A stretch of 64,000 bases of DNA, from assembly GCF_963678635.1 (NCBI RefSeq), contig NW_026971606.1, positions 1 to 64,000 of the forward strand. Direction: 5' to 3'. Each line of letters starts with the position of its first letter. Position 1 is the first letter of the stretch. This document shows positions 29,646 through 41,025 of the stretch, one piece after another. The position numbers and the translations under genes were made by a program. Under the pieces are notes generated by a model, which had not been told where the DNA came from, searched no databases, and worked only from the letters and a program-made list of their open reading frames with translations. The stretch is from Symsagittifera roscoffensis (Eukaryota; Xenacoelomorpha; Acoela; Convolutidae).

Positions 29646-31370
29646 TGGGTTATCCCAATAGTGAGAACATACATGATTATTGTTAGTTTTTCATGATAGT
29701 TTGTTTTTGACGAATGTGCATAATTATAATTGTGTTCCGCAAAAACGTTTCTTGTGCACGTTCTTCCTGGTTTTGATGTTACTGTCATAGGTCTATATGT
29801 TTGATATTCCATATGTGAATATTTTGGAGCAACCGAAGGTTTAACGGTTGATTGTAAGGTTACTTGTGCCAGTGAAGTGTTTGTATTTTTTGGTGTTGTT
29901 AAATTTGGATGTATTGGTGAAATACTTTGTTGTGTAGTTGTTGTTGTTTGGACAATTTCTTCATTTATGAAGTGTGATGGTGTTTGGATATCTTGCTGTA
30001 TAAGATTTATAATTCCATTAAGGTTTTCATTGTGTATGACTGTCGAATTTAAACTGTTATTTCGCGTATCGGGTAAAAATGTATTGTAGTTTAATGGTGT
30101 TGCATCAATGGTTAGTGGTACTACTTTTACATAATCTCTTTCGTAAGATATTGTACTCATTGCTTGACATCAGATTGATTGTGTGATATTTATAAATGCA
30201 GGATGAGACCATTCAGGGTCCCAAACGTAGTCTCACTGTTCTGTAATAGCAGTATCATCATTTGGATTTTGAGGTCTGAAATTTTTTCTTGCTTGTGAAA
30301 TTAAGTCTATATTAAGTGTGAAATCATCTATTATAAACCATGCCAAAATTTTTTGTAAGTCATGTTTTGTGTGTTGTGAAACATCGTCTTTAGTGAAATT
30401 TGCTTTGATTATATGTAGAAAAGTTAAAAATAACGTGATTTCATGTCGTACTTTTGTATGTTTGGATGTTTCAGTTGGTGAAATACTTTGAAATTCTGTT
30501 TTTTCTAATATAGAATTATATGTATAAAATATTGCAAAAACTTCGTTAGTGAATATGGAGTTTGCTCTTTGTGAATTATGATATTATATGCCTTTAATAT
30601 ATTTTAAGAATACTTTTGAAAATTCTAGTTCAAGATCGTCTGTTTGAATTACATATTTACGATGATTCGGATTTGGTGTGCTGAATTCTATGGTGTAGAT
30701 TCCATATTGTTGTGTTAAATTACATATATCTTTCAGATAATGTTCAATAATTTGTCTTTTGATTTTTACATCTGGGAATTCTGCTTTGCACGGGCTGATT
30801 CCGGTTTCAAACAAATTTACAAGTAATTTCTTGCAAAAAGCATGTTGCCCTCTATTATCGGGTGCATCTACGAGGAAGGGGTAAACCTCTTCGTCATCTG
30901 GACTATCGTCACTTTGAGTGTGGCTCTTTTTTTCGTTTGATGACTGTTAGTATATAACTATCGATGTGTCTAATTAGTTGATTCCAATTATACAAGTGTA
31001 CTGGTTTGTGTTTGTTTTGCTTTTTTATTCTTCTTTTTCCTCTTTTTGATGAATTTGAAGTTGTTTCTGAATCGGAAAAAAATAATTGATCGTGAGTGGG
31101 ACAATTTTTATCAATCGATTCTTTTAATTTATAGAGTTCATCTAAAATACTGGCTTCTGATTCTGAAAATGCGTTTCTATTTTTTGAAAATCTTTTTCGT
31201 GTGATTTGTCTTTGTTTGTTTATTATTTTTCGTTTTATTGTTAGTCGTTTTGTTCTAATGTATCCAACTGTTTGTGTATGAGGTGTGATTACCAGATCGT
31301 ATTTTTGGTTATCTATTTCACAGTTGTGCAAAACGATTGTTTGTTTATTTCCTAGATTTTTGAATGACAT
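29624..31370 (-). pseudogene. Retrotransposon pre-Gag frame (ORF1), unknown function
   Basis: ATG at 31,370 starts MSFKNLGNKQTIVLHNCEID. A very basic stretch follows (IKRKIINKQRQITRKRFSKN), then an acidic Ser-rich part and YNWNQLIRHIDSYILTVIKR. A frameshift near 30,915 leads into a long frame through KAEFPDVKIKRQIIEHYLKD and YGIYTIEFSTPNPNHRKYVI. It continues past a TAA (30,584), a TGA (about 30,210) and a TGA (about 30,166) to 29,624, ending with MEYQTYRPMTVTSKPGRTCT. Total about 580 codons before Gag proper. Standard gypsy elements have nothing like this. No family recognised; the basic N-terminus could bind nucleic acid. Confidence 0.55.
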
Positions 31371-32581
31371 ATGGTTTAGGATGAGGGATGCAAAAAGTTG
31401 TTAGATGATTTCTATTTTCTTAAACTGTTAGTCCTTACGATTTCTTGGTTAGCTTAACCTGGGTCTTTTTGTTCAGGGTTGGAGAGAAAATTATATCGAT
31501 TCCGAAGAATGATTTTTTACTTTCTGATGGCTAGTATAAGCTAAGGTGTTAACTTACTTAATCTTACTTAGGGGTAGTGATTGTGTTGAAGGGTTGGAGA
31601 ATAGTAAATCGATCCACAAGGTTCAGGTATAATTAGAACGCAAGTAGCTCGATAGATACTATTTTAAACTTACTAAGTCTAAGAATTATCCTGGGTCTGG
31701 TAAGAGGAGGGTTCAAGTGAAGGATGAATAGTCGAAGTTCTTCACTGTTTATCCTAATTTAAATGGTTAGTTTTGTTGAAAAATTTCTATTAGTCTTGGG
31801 TTTTTTGGAAGGGTTGGATAGTGAATCGACGTTTGAGGTCGTTAGACACTTGCTAAGTGGGTGGGGAAGAACAAAATTGTTCTTTTTGATCCAAGGATAG
31901 GCCTTTACGATCAGGTTTTAAATTTAGTGAAATAGAAAATTAATTAAGATCCAAGGATAAGCCTTGATGATCTGATTTTAAAATTAAGTGAATTTAAGTT
32001 TAAATTGGTTTAAATTTATTTAAGAAAAAAAGATTTAGTATTTTAATGATAGTAGTGAGCTTATGATTGTTGTTATGTTTAGGTGATGAAGCTGGGACAA
32101 CAGATGATTTTATGATGACTAACAATTTATTGTCATGCTACTAATTTTTATTTTGATTTTCAATAAATATTTTTCAAACATATTTTATAAAAGACTGCAG
32201 AAATTAAGAAAACGATCGTTTTTGTATTTTAATAATTTTGTTTAGCGCCTGAAATGATCATGAAGATTGACTTCAAAATTTTATGTTTGCAAATGAAAAT
32301 CTAAATTCATTGCTAATAAGATTCTAAATATAAAAGTTTGTGTTGGCTTTTGCCGTACAATCATAAAACTAAATGGTAAGTTTCTACTTTGTCGTATGTC
32401 GCCTCTTGTTCGAGGTCTTCTTACGATTCCGGGTAGTTCTGTTATCGTTCGGAATATCGGCTCTGATCTATTGAGTCGTAGAGACATTTCGATTAAATTA
32501 TTATCGTATAACATTTCAAAAATGTTTTGTCTAAATTCTAATCTATTTTTGGTTAAATCTAAGCTATTAAGGTCTTATTCG
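31371..32581. other. 5' untranslated leader of the retrotransposon
   Basis: No long coding-strand frame between the primer site and ORF1. Contains a repeated ATCCAAGGATA(G/A)GCCTT word (about 31,890 and 31,950). Short plus-strand frames here are chance. Confidence 0.5.
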
Positions 32582-32599
32582 AGACTTATGGTCGCACCA
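32582..32599 (-). other. Putative tRNA primer-binding site
   Basis: Four bases inside the 5' LTR the minus strand reads TGGTGCGACCATAAGTCT. It begins with TGG, the complement of a tRNA CCA end. I cannot say which tRNA. Confidence 0.5.
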
Positions 32600-32603
32600 G
32601 ATA

Positions 32604-33011
32604 TGTTAAGTCTGATGTGGTTAACTCATAGAGTAATTTCGGATAGGGTACACCGTCTGCTCGTCACGCTATCTTATTTTCGGCCGGATAGATTCGTGCA
32701 ACTTCTTAGTCTAATACCGATCCTAATCTTACTCTTATACTTTCTAGTCTCAGAATGTTTAACTAGTCTCTGCTAGGCTCAATAGATCTAGGGTATACTG
32801 ATTTGTTGCGGCTGCTGAAATTCTCTTGGAGAGACAAATAATTTCTAAGTTAAATTCAAATCTCTCTGGTGCTGAAATTACAAGTAATTTCAGCACTTAC
32901 AAAGAAGTGGGTTGTTAGTTAGATGGATCATGATTGGTTAATATTAAATACTTTACAGTGGTAAAATATCTAATTTATCCAATCATAAAATATAGTTTAG
33001 ATCAGGTTCCA
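32604..33011 (-). repeat. LTR, right copy (5' LTR of the minus-strand element)
   Basis: Begins TG and ends CA on the plus strand (TGTTAAGTC ... GGTTCCA). It is the better-preserved copy at its outer bases and would have carried the promoter. Confidence 0.9.
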
Positions 33012-33255
33012 GTAAGTTATTGTAATGATGAGGTTAATTTTACCCTTTTTTTACCCTTACTCATTTAGGGTAATTTTACCTTACAACTTTTTGAGTGTAA
33101 TTTTTTTTTGTGGATCATGATCGATTAGTTCTAAGTTTTTTTTGAGACATTTAATCAAAATTATAATTGAATATGAATACAAATTTAAAACTGGTTTACA
33201 AAGTTTTTATCGGATGCTAATAAAGCAACGAAACCCCGTCAAATTGTAATTTGAA
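33012..33255. other. Gap between LTR and host gene
   Basis: The retrotransposon ends 245 bases from the stop codon of the ZU5 gene, so it lies in or next to the 3' untranslated region. No AATAAA seen on the gene strand. Confidence 0.4.
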
Positions 33256-36200
33256 TTATGCAGACTCGAGTTCATCTCCTTGTCGAATACCTTCCGGATA
33301 GCCTAAAAAAGAGAGCAGATCTTCTGAGAGATCTTGTCCCTGAAGTCCGTACGCTTTCTCATTTTGATATGCACTTTTCATTCTTTTTCTCAATTCTTCT
33401 TCGTCACAGAAAACCATTACTTCAGCTAACCCTTCTCTATTGTGTTTTTCCAGACAATCATTTCCACCGGTAACGCTCGGGTCCATTTTTCGTAACGTTT
33501 TGAGTTTAGCAGATTCATGATTGAAGTTGAAGATGTCTTCAAATTCGCGCTTCAATAATTTTTTAACTCGTAATTTTTTCCTTTCGAAATCAGATATTTT
33601 CGTTTGTTTCGTATACTTTGGCATGTATAACCAATTAAGCCACGATGAACTTGGTTCATCCGTTGTTTCGTCGTCTTCTCTTGGATTTTGTCTTCCAGTA
33701 ACAATATTGTCCAAATACTTTTCAATTATTTCAGATTTTGATGACTCACTTGTTAAAACTACTAGAGATTTTTGAATGAATTCTTCAACTGTATCAACAA
33801 AATCTAGAGAGGCTAAATCACACAAATGACTCCTTATCAGACCCATTTCTTTTATCATAAACTTGACCCAGTGATCGCCAAGTTTTTCAAGAAATTCAGA
33901 TAGAAGCTCGATCGAAAGTACTTTAGCGGGCCTCTCATTCAGTTCAATCAGCCTGTTTCTATCTAGCAGTGGGAAATTTATAATTTGAGTAGGAGATCCA
34001 TATTCGAAAGTGATGCTGGCTTTGTGGAATGAATTGACAAATTTGTAATACAGAGATTGATAATTTTCGTACTTATTAGGGTCCAACACTCGCGTCTGAA
34101 AACTCCAAGATCTTTTCGGTATCTGAAACTCCAAAAGTCCGTTTGTTGGTTTCTGGTGTAACTCTATATCTCTCGTGACGTCTGAAAAAATCAATAAAGA
34201 ATTAAACTGGGCTTAGGTTTTAAACAGCAATTAGTTAGTTCGAGCCAGATTATATTTTTGTTCCTTGCCATTACGAGGCTAAACTGTGTATTTTGTGAAG
34301 TTTAGGCAACAGTTCAAAAACAGGTTTGTCGCATAACCCAAAAAATTGCTATTTAAAAAAAAATTTGTTGTTTCGGACTCTACGAACGAATTGCTCGAGC
34401 AATGTATTGCTCAAAACTGCTCCAAAAATAGGCAAATTTGCGGAATCTACAACCAAATTTTCCAAATCTGGTGCTGTTTATGATATTCCCAAAGAAATAA
34501 TTGTAAATGTGTAAAGACAAAAAAGTGCGAGAGAATTCCACCAAACATAAGGGGAATCCGCAAAACGTAAGCAGCATCCGCAAAACAAAATTGGAAGCCG
34601 CACATTGTACGTGGAAATTGCAAAAGGTAGATGGAATCTACTTTTGTTTGCGGAATCAGCTTGGAACTTGCAGAATCTGCTTACATTTGCAGATTCAGGA
34701 AAAACCAGCTATAATCACGCGTTGCAGAAACTCCGAAAAAACTATGTGTCGATAAATTAATGTTACCCAATGTTTGAGCGCGGAATCCACGGAAGACCAC
34801 CTACAATTTGGATCAAGCTCAAATAATTAACTCCGGTGACCTATTGACACTCAGTTGTGCGCCTATCCAGGGCATATTTTGGCCTTGTAAGTACGTTTGA
34901 GTATTTATCGAGGCTTAATGAAAATCTTCATTTTTTGAAATGTGTTTTTTTTTCCAACGAAACTTTTTTTCTTAATTCTTAAAATACTTTAAGTATTTTA
35001 GAAAATTTAAAACGATAATAAATTTCTTGGACACATAGCTTCAAAGGGTTTTCGGGAAAATGTTTACTCGGAGAATTTAATAGAATTTTATTGGATAGAT
35101 AATTTCCAAAAAAATCTAAAAGTTTGTACTAAATCTATACCTTTTATTTTCATTTGCACTGTTGATTTTTTCTCCATTTCTCGGTAAGCCTGTTTTTTAC
35201 TCAGCATAAAGTAAGAACAGTTTGGTTTCACTCTGAAATCTTCATTCTCCATTTTACTCTGAAATGGGGTGCACGCAAACTCCAACTGATATAGATCATC
35301 TGCTTCGCGGAATCTGCTAAGCTGCTTCATTGTGAAGTAAACAGCATACGGATCAAACAACTGATCTGCGTCAAAATACTCCAGATGGCGAAGGACTCCT
35401 GTTGTCTGAAAATAGCAAAGCTAATGAAAGCTTTTGTTTTGGGAATTGAGTTTTTTTTTCAGACATCCGCAACGGTAACATATTATCTAGAGTTATAATT
35501 TCTCTTTTCTTTTCAAAGTTTTTGTTCATTTTTGCATATTGATGGAATCTTTGGTATGAAATTCAGCAATGCTCGTTTATTATACAGTTTTGGGGTGTGA
35601 TAACTGATAGTTTGGCCAATTTAGGTTAATTAACCTGCGAAACTTTACCTTTTTATAACAAGCTTAAGCAACGGATTCATTGGTTCCAATTTAAGTTGAG
35701 AAAAATAATTCGGTCACATTATTAGTATACGAGATGGTAAATATATCATTTTGTAGTTGAAGTGAGCTTGTGGGGGATCAATTGAAAGAAAAATGAATGC
35801 AAATTTTGTCTTCTATTTTCTCGTTTTATTCCTCAATTTTTCAAGAAAATTACCTCTCAATTGGCACTAAACTAAAAAAAGGAGCATTCAGGGCTTTGCT
35901 TTGATATACGATGAGCTGATATACGAACAGTTGATGCAAGCTCGCAGTGATACTATCATGGAAGATGTTTTTGGTTGCAATTGTACAGTTGAAACAACAT
36001 AGCTGCTAGCTTTTCATGGTAAAGCAGCGTTCTGGCTACCCTGTGAATGGTTTTGAGTAGTTTTCGTACAAAGAACTTTGATTGATAATGAAATTTGAAC
36101 TGTTACTTTTTCGCCCCCAACAACCAAAATAGATGAGTGCTAAAATTTGAGTCGTATAGGGAATCAAATATGAACAATTTTCAACGTACTACAACTACGC

Positions 36201-37137
36201 TATCATAGATAAAAACTTAAAAGCACACATTTCAAACTAGGCTAAAAGATAACAGGTGATATTTTTTTCTTACGTTCAGCTCAGGTAGTCAATATTTTTA
36301 AGGTAAAAAATTGATTGTTGAACTTTATGTTTTTGATCGCTCAAACTGGTCTGAATAAAAATGACACCAGCATTCATGTTCATTATTTTGTTCGACAAAT
36401 AACCGAACATTAAAGGTTTTATTTCCTGTTGTTTTTAAAACACTTGCAAAGTATAATTAAATACTTACAGTTTCTGCCACGGCTGACGGTGAGAAATCAA
36501 AAGACTTGATAATAGCCGTCTCTTTTTCAATTATAAGTTCTTTTCTAAAGTTACCAAAACTCTGTCTTCTGTTTTGAAATCTATTAATTTTTGAAATGAA
36601 AGGTAATTCAATTTCCACTCTTCGAATGAAAGATGTGTGCTTTTCCATAGAAATGAACACAACAGGCGTTACCAGTCGATCTCCGTTAGCAAAAATTTTA
36701 TTTTTTTCTGGACAGAAAACTTCAAGAGTGATGTGCCTCCTTCCAAGGACACAATTTGCTGGAAAAAGTACGGTCACATCTTCATTTTTCTCCCTATCAG
36801 AGACTGATTTTTCGAATACCAGTCGTATCTCTTTACCACTCAAAACTGTCTGATAGACAAATCTGACATCTGGTCCAATTTTAATAATTTTTTGTACTGC
36901 CTTCGTGTGGTTTCTTCTTTTTGCTTTTGATGGCTTTTTTTTGATACAAAACTGCTTCAATCGTTGTTTAATGGTTCTTTCGATGCTTTTTTTCGTTAGT
37001 GATAAAGGAAGGAATGCACCAATCAAAAGACAGTATAAATTCAAGATTACAGAAAGGAAGAAATGAATATGCAAATCATCACTGTTCTTTATTTGTTTAG
37101 GACTTTCAACTCCAATAATCCACAATATGTCCTTCAT
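33256..37137 (-). CDS. Membrane protein with ZU5, UPA-like and death-domain-like regions (UNC5-like), three exons
   Basis: Exons 37,137-36,469, 35,405-35,141 and 34,181-33,256 join in phase (0, then 1) to 619 codons, ATG to TAA, no damage. Splice sites are GTAAGT and GTATAG donors with TATTTTCAG and TTTTTTCAG acceptors. An in-frame TGA lies before the ATG. Residues 24-45 form one membrane helix (HIHFFLSVILNLYCLLIGAF). A basic stretch follows, then a ZU5 domain at about 92-182 (VTVLFPANC, GDRLVTPVVF, RRVEIELPF). Residues 230-350 look like a UPA domain. About 401-461 (ELLSEFLEKLGDHWVKFMIK) resembles a death domain. The same order makes up the cytoplasmic half of netrin receptors UNC5; Ig and thrombospondin domains are absent. 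A role in signalling is inferred. The last 160 residues are acidic/basic and unknown. Confidence 0.75.
34506..34893. repeat. GGAATCCGC-type degenerate minisatellite, copy 1, inside intron 2
   Basis: Repeating words GGAATCCGCAAAac, gcatccgc, ggaatctac and gcagaatctgc about every 15-25 bases. It ends in a tail with TTGTGCGCCTATCCAG (about 34,855) that recurs at 41,850 and 46,812. Lies in the host gene intron. Confidence 0.7.
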
Positions 37138-37781
37138 TTTCAGCCTTCAGTCAAAAAATTTTTTTTCGCGTATTAAATCAATTCTGCTTCTACTGATATA
37201 TTAACGAAGCTTAACAGTTAATAGTTTAACACTTTTTTTGGAACGTGCTTCAGTAACATAAATTGAGCATAAATCGCGATCAGTTGTGCGTTTTTTAAAA
37301 TCAAATATAAGTTTTGAACAAACAAATTAGCTACAAACTGCTGTATAAAAAGTGCTCAGAAATGAAGCGTAACAAAATCAAGACAAAATCAGAACACAAA
37401 AAAATACAACTAAGTTTAGTCTTAAACACTGTTTTTCTAACGTTTCTTCTAGTTTAACTTTGAACAAAAAAACAGCGATAATCGAGAACGATACTAGCAA
37501 TGCTGAATAAAGAAACTGGTCAACGTGAATACATGTTTACTTTACATGTTGCAAGTATGAGTTATTTTCGTTTTCATCAATTTTGTCCCAAGATGTAGCG
37601 GTGTTAATGTTCTACAAGATGCCGTCACCTGGAAAATCATGTAAAGGAACCATTTCTGAGATTTGTGTAACTTTAGGAGCAAAAACCGTTCTTTACAGGA
37701 ATGAAAAGCAAGTGAATTTTCCTGGAAATGGTCATCATTTTTTTCTGTTCCCTAATTTTTTTTCATGCAGTTTTTTTGCAA
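37138..37781. other. Upstream of the ZU5 gene
   Basis: AT-rich. Expected to hold the promoter, but I see no convincing TATA or CCAAT box on the gene strand. Fragments of the following repeat flank begin at about 37,782. Confidence 0.4.
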
Positions 37782-39440
37782 ACAGTTGTATTTGTCTCAG
37801 AGCTTACAAAAACTTGGAAAATAGCAACAAATTATTTTACTTTTTCAGGTTTTAATAGCTGCAAACCTAATACAACAAAAAGCTTGAATTGGTTTTTTTC
37901 TGTTTCTTTTCGAATTGTTTTTCGGTGAATCAATTATAAATGCAAAAGGTCGGTTACAGCCCGGGTTGACGTCCATAGAAGAAAAATGCTTATTATAGAG
38001 TTTCATATGAAGTCTATGGAAAAATGCTTATCATAGAAAAATCATACAAAACTTAAAAAGTGTTTTAAAAGTTTTTAATGAACATTTTTGGTCTAATTGC
38101 TGTTTTTGAAGCTTTCTGGTCATAAAAAAAGATTTAAACTTCTTAATCAAAAATGCTTGTCACACAATTTTTATGTATGAAATTTTTAAAATAGTCATTT
38201 CGTCATAAAAAAATTATAATTTTCCAAAATCACTAAAAAACGTATCTGGGTAATTTTAAATAGACTTAAATAAGTATATTTATGATAGAGAGCATTTTGA
38301 CAATCGAAAACATAATTTTAATTTCGGTCAAAAAAAAGCTTATCATAAAGTTTTCAAAAATGAAAATTGTACGATATGCATTTTTTTCATAAACAAAAAC
38401 AAAGTATTTGGTAAAAAAAATTTTCAATCCCTTTATTGGCTGCAAACTTGCTTTTGTGCGAGAATATAAATTTTTCGAATAAAATGCATGCAAAATTTGA
38501 TATTTTTGTGTTTATAAGGTAGTCCTGGATGAGTCTCTCGCCCAAAAAATCCAAAAATTACAAGAAGTGTTTTTTATTCATTTGCTAAATTAAAAATAAA
38601 TTTGTAAAAAAATCAGGCATTTTTTTTATTATTAATCAAAATTTTCAAACTAAAAATTCTCTAGCCATATTCAAAAAATTAAAATTTTGCCATGTGAAAG
38701 TGTTAAAATTAACTTTTATGGTTAAAATCACCAAATGCAGTTTATCTGAGTGGTAACTGCCAGTTGCACTCTGGGTTTTCTTATGACAAAAAATCCTTGG
38801 TTATTGTTTCAGTTGAAACACGAAATGTTGAAACAAAAAAAATTTGTCTTTTCATTGATAGAAAAAATGCCTATCATACAATTTCATAGTATGGATAAAA
38901 CGCTTATCAAACAATTTCTTTTTGGAAAAAACGTTCATTCTGCTATTTTCATACATATACCTTAGCTCTATGAAACTGTATGAAAGAGTATGATAAACAT
39001 TTTTTTCATTAATGAAAAATGTATGAAAAGCATCTTTTGTCAACCCGGGAGATGTTTGTGGTAAGTAATTTTGGTTATAAAACTTGGGCGCTTCTTTCAT
39101 TTTTGTTTTCATTTTGACCTGCTTACACTGCCGGGCTCTACGCCCGCGATTCTGCCCTCTACTTAATGTCTTGCCTGTGGTTCTTCCCCATCAATTTTAT
39201 CTGGAGGTTCTATTATGTTAATGTCGTTCCTTGACACTGCCCAACTTTGATATTTTTGATTCGTTTTATGTTACTCAAAAAGTGAATTTTGTTCATTTCA
39301 ACAATTTAGTTGGGGGGGGGGTTTGAGGTAGAATAGTCCGCGCTCCATTACCACCCCCCCTCCCAGCGTTTGCCCATTTACAACAAGCCCCCCACCGTGA
39401 GGTTCAGAGGGGGTGGTTACGGGTAGGGGGTTGATCAGGC
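37782..39440. repeat. Large repeat unit, copy 1 (flank, CCCGGGTTGAC element, flank)
   Basis: Begins with acagttgtatttgtctcag and ends in the C-rich and G-rich blocks before the satellite. Copies 2 and 3 start at 41,923 and 44,751. This is the most diverged of the three. Confidence 0.8.
37960..39049. mobile_element. CCCGGGTTGAC inverted-repeat element (MITE-like), copy 1
   Basis: Starts CCCGGGTTGAC and ends GTCAACCCGGG, perfect 11-bp inverted ends, 1,090 bp, no coding capacity. Subterminal words AAATGCTTATCATA and ATTTCATA recur in both orientations near each end, like transposase-binding subterminal repeats. Flanked by CAG on the left and AGA on the right, so any target duplication is very short (AG). 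Confidence 0.75.
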
Positions 39441-39790
39441 TGGGGGGAGGTGTTCAAAGGGGAAGGGGGGTTCAGGTGGGGAAGGGGGGTTCAGGTGGGG
39501 AAGGGGGGTTCAGGTGGGGAAGGGGGAGGGTTCAGGTGGGGAAGGGGGTTCAGTGGAGGGGGTTCAGTGGAGGGAGTTCAGTGCAGGGGGGTTCAGGTGG
39601 GGAATGGGTTGGTTTCAGGTGGCGGCTGCTCAGGGGGGTGTTCAGAAGGGGATGCTCAGGGGGAGGTGTTCAGGTGGTGGAGGGATGTGGGTTCAGTTGG
39701 GAGGATGTTCAGGTGGGGGAGGGGTGTTTAGATAGGGATGGTGGGTGGTTGAGTGGGGGTAGGCAAAGGGGCAATTGTCAGGTGGATTGA
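39412..39790 (+). repeat. G-rich satellite GGTTCAGGTGGGGAAGGGG, block 1
   Basis: About 20-bp unit in tandem, drifting at its edges to TGCTCAGGGGG words. Plus strand is G-rich throughout. Open frames in it are repeat artefacts. Confidence 0.92.
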
Positions 39791-40429
39791 AGGGGAACAA
39801 AAGGGCAAACGTTAGGTCAGGGGGAGAACTTAACGGATTCTTTTTGCAAATTGACATTAGGTCTAGAAATGGGTTAGGCCGTACAATTGTTTTGCGAAAT
39901 TTCCGCATAACTCACTTGATAAATGCGGAAAATCGTGCAAAGTTTTGCACGACGCGCGAAGCAAAACTAAAGTGGAAAAAATCCATTTTAATGTAATTTC
40001 CTACTTACTATGAAATCCATTTTAATGGATTCCAGATGAATTATAATGGATTTTGTTTTGGCGTGAAAAAATTGATTTAAATCTATTTTTATTCCAATTT
40101 TGCTACTGAACGTAACATGGGAATCGATTGTATTAGCAACTTTATAAACCACGAAAATCCAGTATAATCGATTTGCTATCACTTTTTTTATATGCCTGAC
40201 ATAACATCCGTTATGAGTTTTGCCTAATTTTCATTGTTTGAACTCAAACTGTAGCTGCCTATGAGAGCCGCCCTTACTCTGACACACGAATTCTTCTCTT
40301 TCCGAGTTTGTTTTGATTTTCTTGCCCATTTGGTGCAAAACTGGTCTTCAGCGTTTGTGCAGCCGAGAGTTTTTTTATGAGACTACTAAAGACCTCGATC
40401 TGTGCTTTAAGATTGGCATTACAAGGCCA
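39791..40429. other. Unique-looking spacer with small palindromes
   Basis: Contains paired words ATCCATTTTAATG and AATCCATTTTAATGGATT (39,980-40,030) and several ATCGATT words. No gene supported. Confidence 0.4.
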
Positions 40430-40760
40430 TACTGTGAATTCTGTGCAATGTAAGCGGATTCCACAACAGGCCAAGATCAGATTTGTCGTGGAATCCGCAA
40501 TTTTGTTACTTTTCTTTGATCTTCTTTGCTGTTTTGGATTCCACAAACAAATACCTAAAACACTGTACCGCTCAAAACCGCTTCTAAAAATGGCAATTTT
40601 GCGGAATCTGCAAAAGTACTTGGCAAATCCAGAACAGTTTGTGGAACCCACAAACAAATCAAAGACATTTGTTTAGTTAAAAAGAGCTGCTGAGGATTCC
40701 GCAACTGTAAGCAGAATCAGCAATGTGTTAGTGGAATCCGCAAGTTGTAAGTCTGCACAT
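40430..40760. repeat. GGAATCCGC-type minisatellite, copy 2
   Basis: Words gtgGAATCCGCAA, GCGGATTCCAC and GCGGAATCTGC in both orientations, separated by short A/T or TGTAAGC spacers. Confidence 0.7.
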
Positions 40761-40899
40761 AAATAGTATGGCGTTTAAAATAATATCCTTCAACTACTGG
40801 TCACCAGAAAAGTCAATCTCAATTATTACGTCGATCAACTACCAGTTGAAATGTTTGGTCTCAATTCCTGTCAACCCAACTTGGATCACAACTCCTGTC

Positions 40900-41025
40900 A
40901 ACATCGACCTCAATTTCGATCCCATATACTGACTTACTGAACTTCGATCTCAAATGCTGATCTACTGATCCCAAATACTGACCTACTTCAATCTGAACTT
41001 CGGTCCCAAATACTGATGCAATTCC
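40900..41025. repeat. Short CCCAAATACTGA(C/T)CTACT repeats
   Basis: Five imperfect copies of gatCtCAAATaCTGAtCTACtg in about 120 bases, leading into the larger tandem repeat at 41,026. Confidence 0.6.

Larger units (their letters stand above)
16894..33011 (-). mobile_element. 16.1-kb Ty3/gypsy-type LTR retrotransposon with extra ORFs
   Basis: Bounded by 408-bp direct repeats and coding on the minus strand. From 5' to 3': a long pre-Gag frame, Gag, aspartic protease, RT, RNase H, integrase, then about 3.5 kb with two further large frames. RT before integrase places it in the Ty3/gypsy (Metaviridae) order. The length is two to three times that of a usual gypsy element. Frameshifts and stops through pol show it is defective. 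The LTRs differ at about 17 of 408 sites with no gaps, so the insertion is not recent. The flanking five bases (TAATG left, GTAAG right) do not form a clear target-site duplication. Confidence 0.92.

Noticed and set aside
32396-32776. 126-codon plus-strand frame across the LTR boundary
   Set aside because: Lies opposite to the element's coding strand and half of it is LTR. The part inside the left LTR is not coding either.
16889-33016. Five-base target-site duplication of the LTR element
   Set aside because: TAATG on the left and GTAAG on the right do not match well enough to claim one.
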